Shown here: positions 61,903 to 64,000 of the stretch, piece by piece
How the letters are laid out: each line of letters opens with the position of its first letter
Position numbering within the stretch: the first letter of the stretch is position 1
Assembly (NCBI GenBank): GCA_013396915.1
Contig: VWZL01002017.1
Coordinates: 165,993 to 229,992 of the forward strand
DNA length: 64,000 nt
From: Stercorarius parasiticus
Taxonomy: Eukaryota; Chordata; Aves; Charadriiformes; Stercorariidae
Direction of reading: 5' to 3'
The notes under the pieces: generated by a model
The model's input: the letters and a program-made list of their open reading frames with translations, nothing else
Databases searched by the model: none
Told to the model about the DNA's origin: nothing
Position numbers and translations under genes: made by a program

Positions 61903-63739
61903 CTGCAGGGGGGGGATGGGGAGGGGAGAAGAAAAGCCATAAGTGAGCCTGAAAAAAGCCCCACTTTGCTTATTTCTCTGATTGTAATTATATCACTGCT
62001 AAATTGGTTTTGCTCAAACATTCTTTTGCATATGCCCCTACTGCTTTGAAGTTGTTGACTTTATTCTTTTTATTCTTTTTTTTTTTTTTTTAAACACTGG
62101 AAATGTCAAGCTCTACTGAAAATAATGAGACCTGGCAGCTCCTGCCAAGATTTTACTTTTTTTGTATCCAGTGCTGAATGCCCACCCAGAAAGTTTAGCC
62201 TGCAATTAGATATTGCCAAGGTCACTGTGGTCCTTTCCTAGTAACTTCTTTTAAATGGCTATAGTCCTTACTTTATAGCCATTTAAAGCCCTAGGGATAA
62301 CCACACATGACAATAACCTAGATATACATTCTTTTTTTCAAAATCAGGGAAGTTAGCTTAATGGTATTCTCTCCCAAAACTGTCTTCAAAGCTCCTGCAG
62401 ATAAATCTGATGGTGCTTAAACTACTCCAATACAGGCTTTGCAGGAAGGAAATGCACGTAATACAGCCAAGAAGTAGCCTGTGTGAATTATCCGCCAATA
62501 AATCACGTAGGATCCATTCCCACATTCTCTGCGCATCCAGAACTCCCAGTGAAATCAAAGGAAAGCTTGGGCATGTACGTAACTACTAGCTATTCCCTGC
62601 AATGTCGTTACATTTAGAAATGGTACCTAATCAACAGATCCAGCCATGGGTTCAAGCAGGGATAGACCCGCATACTTCAACATTTAAAAAACGTTTTGAA
62701 TACCTTACAGTGCCCCGCAGAGTGAACAAAGCTCAGGCCTTGGACTCATTTCTGTTTCATGCATCAACTTTAGCTATTAACTAAATTCCACGCACTGATT
62801 CTTGAGTTCTGATGATGCATGAGCCTGATGGAGCCCAGCGTGGCGGGGAGCCCCAGCTAAGCTTGTAGAGCTGGCAAGTTGAAAAAAATATGTCCTTTAA
62901 TTTTGCAGCCGAGGAGACGTCAACCAGCGTTGCTGAGAAACCATAAACATGGACCCCACAATGCCATTTCTGCAGTCGTTTCTCTGAATAGATGCCCACT
63001 TTAACAGCAAGTTACTTTCCTACAGACATTCCTACTGGATTATGAGAGAGCCCTCCATAGCTTGGAAAATCTCATGTTAACGTATGTAACCAGCCCCAAA
63101 AACTAGATGTGGGTTGTTTTTTTTCTTTCTCAAGAAAACGTTTGAACACAATGGCAACTGCGTTAACTAAGGACTGATCATCCCAACATTACTAATGGGA
63201 CAGATTTTGATAGGAGTACTCAATTTAGAGGACTGAATACAGGGAAGCACTTTAAACACACACTTAAATCCACGTGGCACAAGGTAGGCACATCGTCCCA
63301 CGTCTTCTCGCATGGGTGCCACGGCCGCAGTCCCCTAACAGCCCGTATCACCAGCGGGACACACCGTGTCCGTGACAGCCATGGCAGGGTTAGTGGTGCA
63401 GAAGCATGAGCTCCCAACCCCTCCCCGGGGGGGGGATTCCCACTGCCTTCACCCAGTGATTCATAGGAGAAATTCTCCTGGGATGCGGCCGGCTACACGC
63501 ATTCACCAGGATCTGCGAGAACAACGCTGTCTGGCTGCATGCGCATCTCGCCGAGAGGCTTAACACACTTGCCTAGCGCTCTGTACCACGAAGCGCTTTG
63601 CAAACATCGATCATTCCATCCAATTATTTTTTGTTTCTGCTTTCACTATGGCCGAATTTGGACGTAGCAGAAGCGCTGCCACAAGAAGTACCAAGACTTT
63701 TACTCACGGTGACGTTCAGCCGAGCTGAATTTTCATCTC
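61903..63739 (-). other. CCND2: CCND2 intron 2 (partial)
   Basis: Sequence upstream of exon 3. No exon 2 coding (human TIEERYLP to KPQELL region) is found. A T-rich tract lies at about 62072-62090. Otherwise no feature is recognised. Confidence 0.7.
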
Positions 63740-64000
63740 GGTGCTAACCTACGGGGGCGGGGGNGGGGGGGGGGGACGCCCCCGTGGGCAGAAGCCACAG
63801 GAACAAGCCCGCAACTTCCCGGGGTACAAACCCAGTCATTCACCCGCTGGTGCCGGAGCCTGCCCCGCTGCCACCCGACAGCCCGCGTCCCCCTGGCCTT
63901 CCGCGCGGACGGCCACCCACCCCGCCCCGGGGCACCCCCAGCCGGCGGGAGGTGGTCGGGGGGGCGGATGGGTGTTGCGTGGCCGGCGACTCCCCGGGAC
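63740..64000. other. CpG-rich edge, probably CCND2 5' island
   Basis: Strongly GC-rich with frequent CpG (for example CTTCCGCGCGGACGGCC and GGCCGGCGACTCCCCGGGAC) and a long G run containing an N at 63764. In human the CCND2 CpG island covers the promoter and first exons, and exon 2 is expected just beyond 64000. No coding sequence is recognised in this piece. Confidence 0.65.

Noticed and set aside
1..64000. CRISPR arrays, operons, phage or other prokaryotic systems
   Set aside because: The window is avian nuclear DNA with spliced genes and CR1 LINEs; the tandem repeats seen are simple or minisatellite.

Overview
This is vertebrate nuclear DNA, almost certainly from a bird. It contains many CR1 LINE fragments with the typical avian 3' end (repeats of ATTCTATG preceded by a GGTCCCTTCCAACC-type block), very few other repeats, long introns, and two genes whose exons read clearly as TIGAR and CCND2. 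The CR1 subfamily text looks more neoavian than chicken-like, but that is an inference. There are no bacterial, phage, CRISPR or operon features.

Both genes lie on the minus strand, in the order expected from the conserved amniote block CCND2 - TIGAR - FGF23 (human 12p13.32). Positions 1-8159 are TIGAR 3' UTR and downstream sequence, with CR1 pieces, a ~40-bp minisatellite and an ancient MIR-like SINE. Positions 8160-16500 carry TIGAR coding exons 6, 5, 4, 3 and 2 (in order of increasing coordinate). Exon 1 and the promoter are not visible and most likely fall in the 813-base assembly gap at 18234-19046. Positions 19047-28366 are intergenic, with several CR1 copies and no recognisable gene. 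Positions 28367-32488 hold the last CCND2 exon: a deeply conserved ~4-kb 3' UTR ending at an AATAAA signal, then the final 156 coding bases. CCND2 intron 4 spans 32489-48983, exon 4 is 48984-49114, intron 3 is 49115-61742 and exon 3 is 61743-61902. The rest (61903-64000) is intron 2, ending in a very GC- and CpG-rich stretch that is probably the edge of the CCND2 promoter island. Exons 2 and 1 lie beyond the window.

TIGAR is a histidine-phosphatase-fold enzyme that lowers fructose-2,6-bisphosphate. CCND2 is a D-type cyclin that activates CDK4/6 in G1. They are neighbours by ancient synteny, not parts of one pathway unit. No undescribed system was found. The most useful observations are a CCND2 exon 4 that is six codons shorter than human, a GC-AG intron in TIGAR, the missing TIGAR exon 1, conserved microRNA sites in the CCND2 3' UTR, an isolated CpG-rich patch in CCND2 intron 4, and an imperfect hairpin repeat in intron 3.
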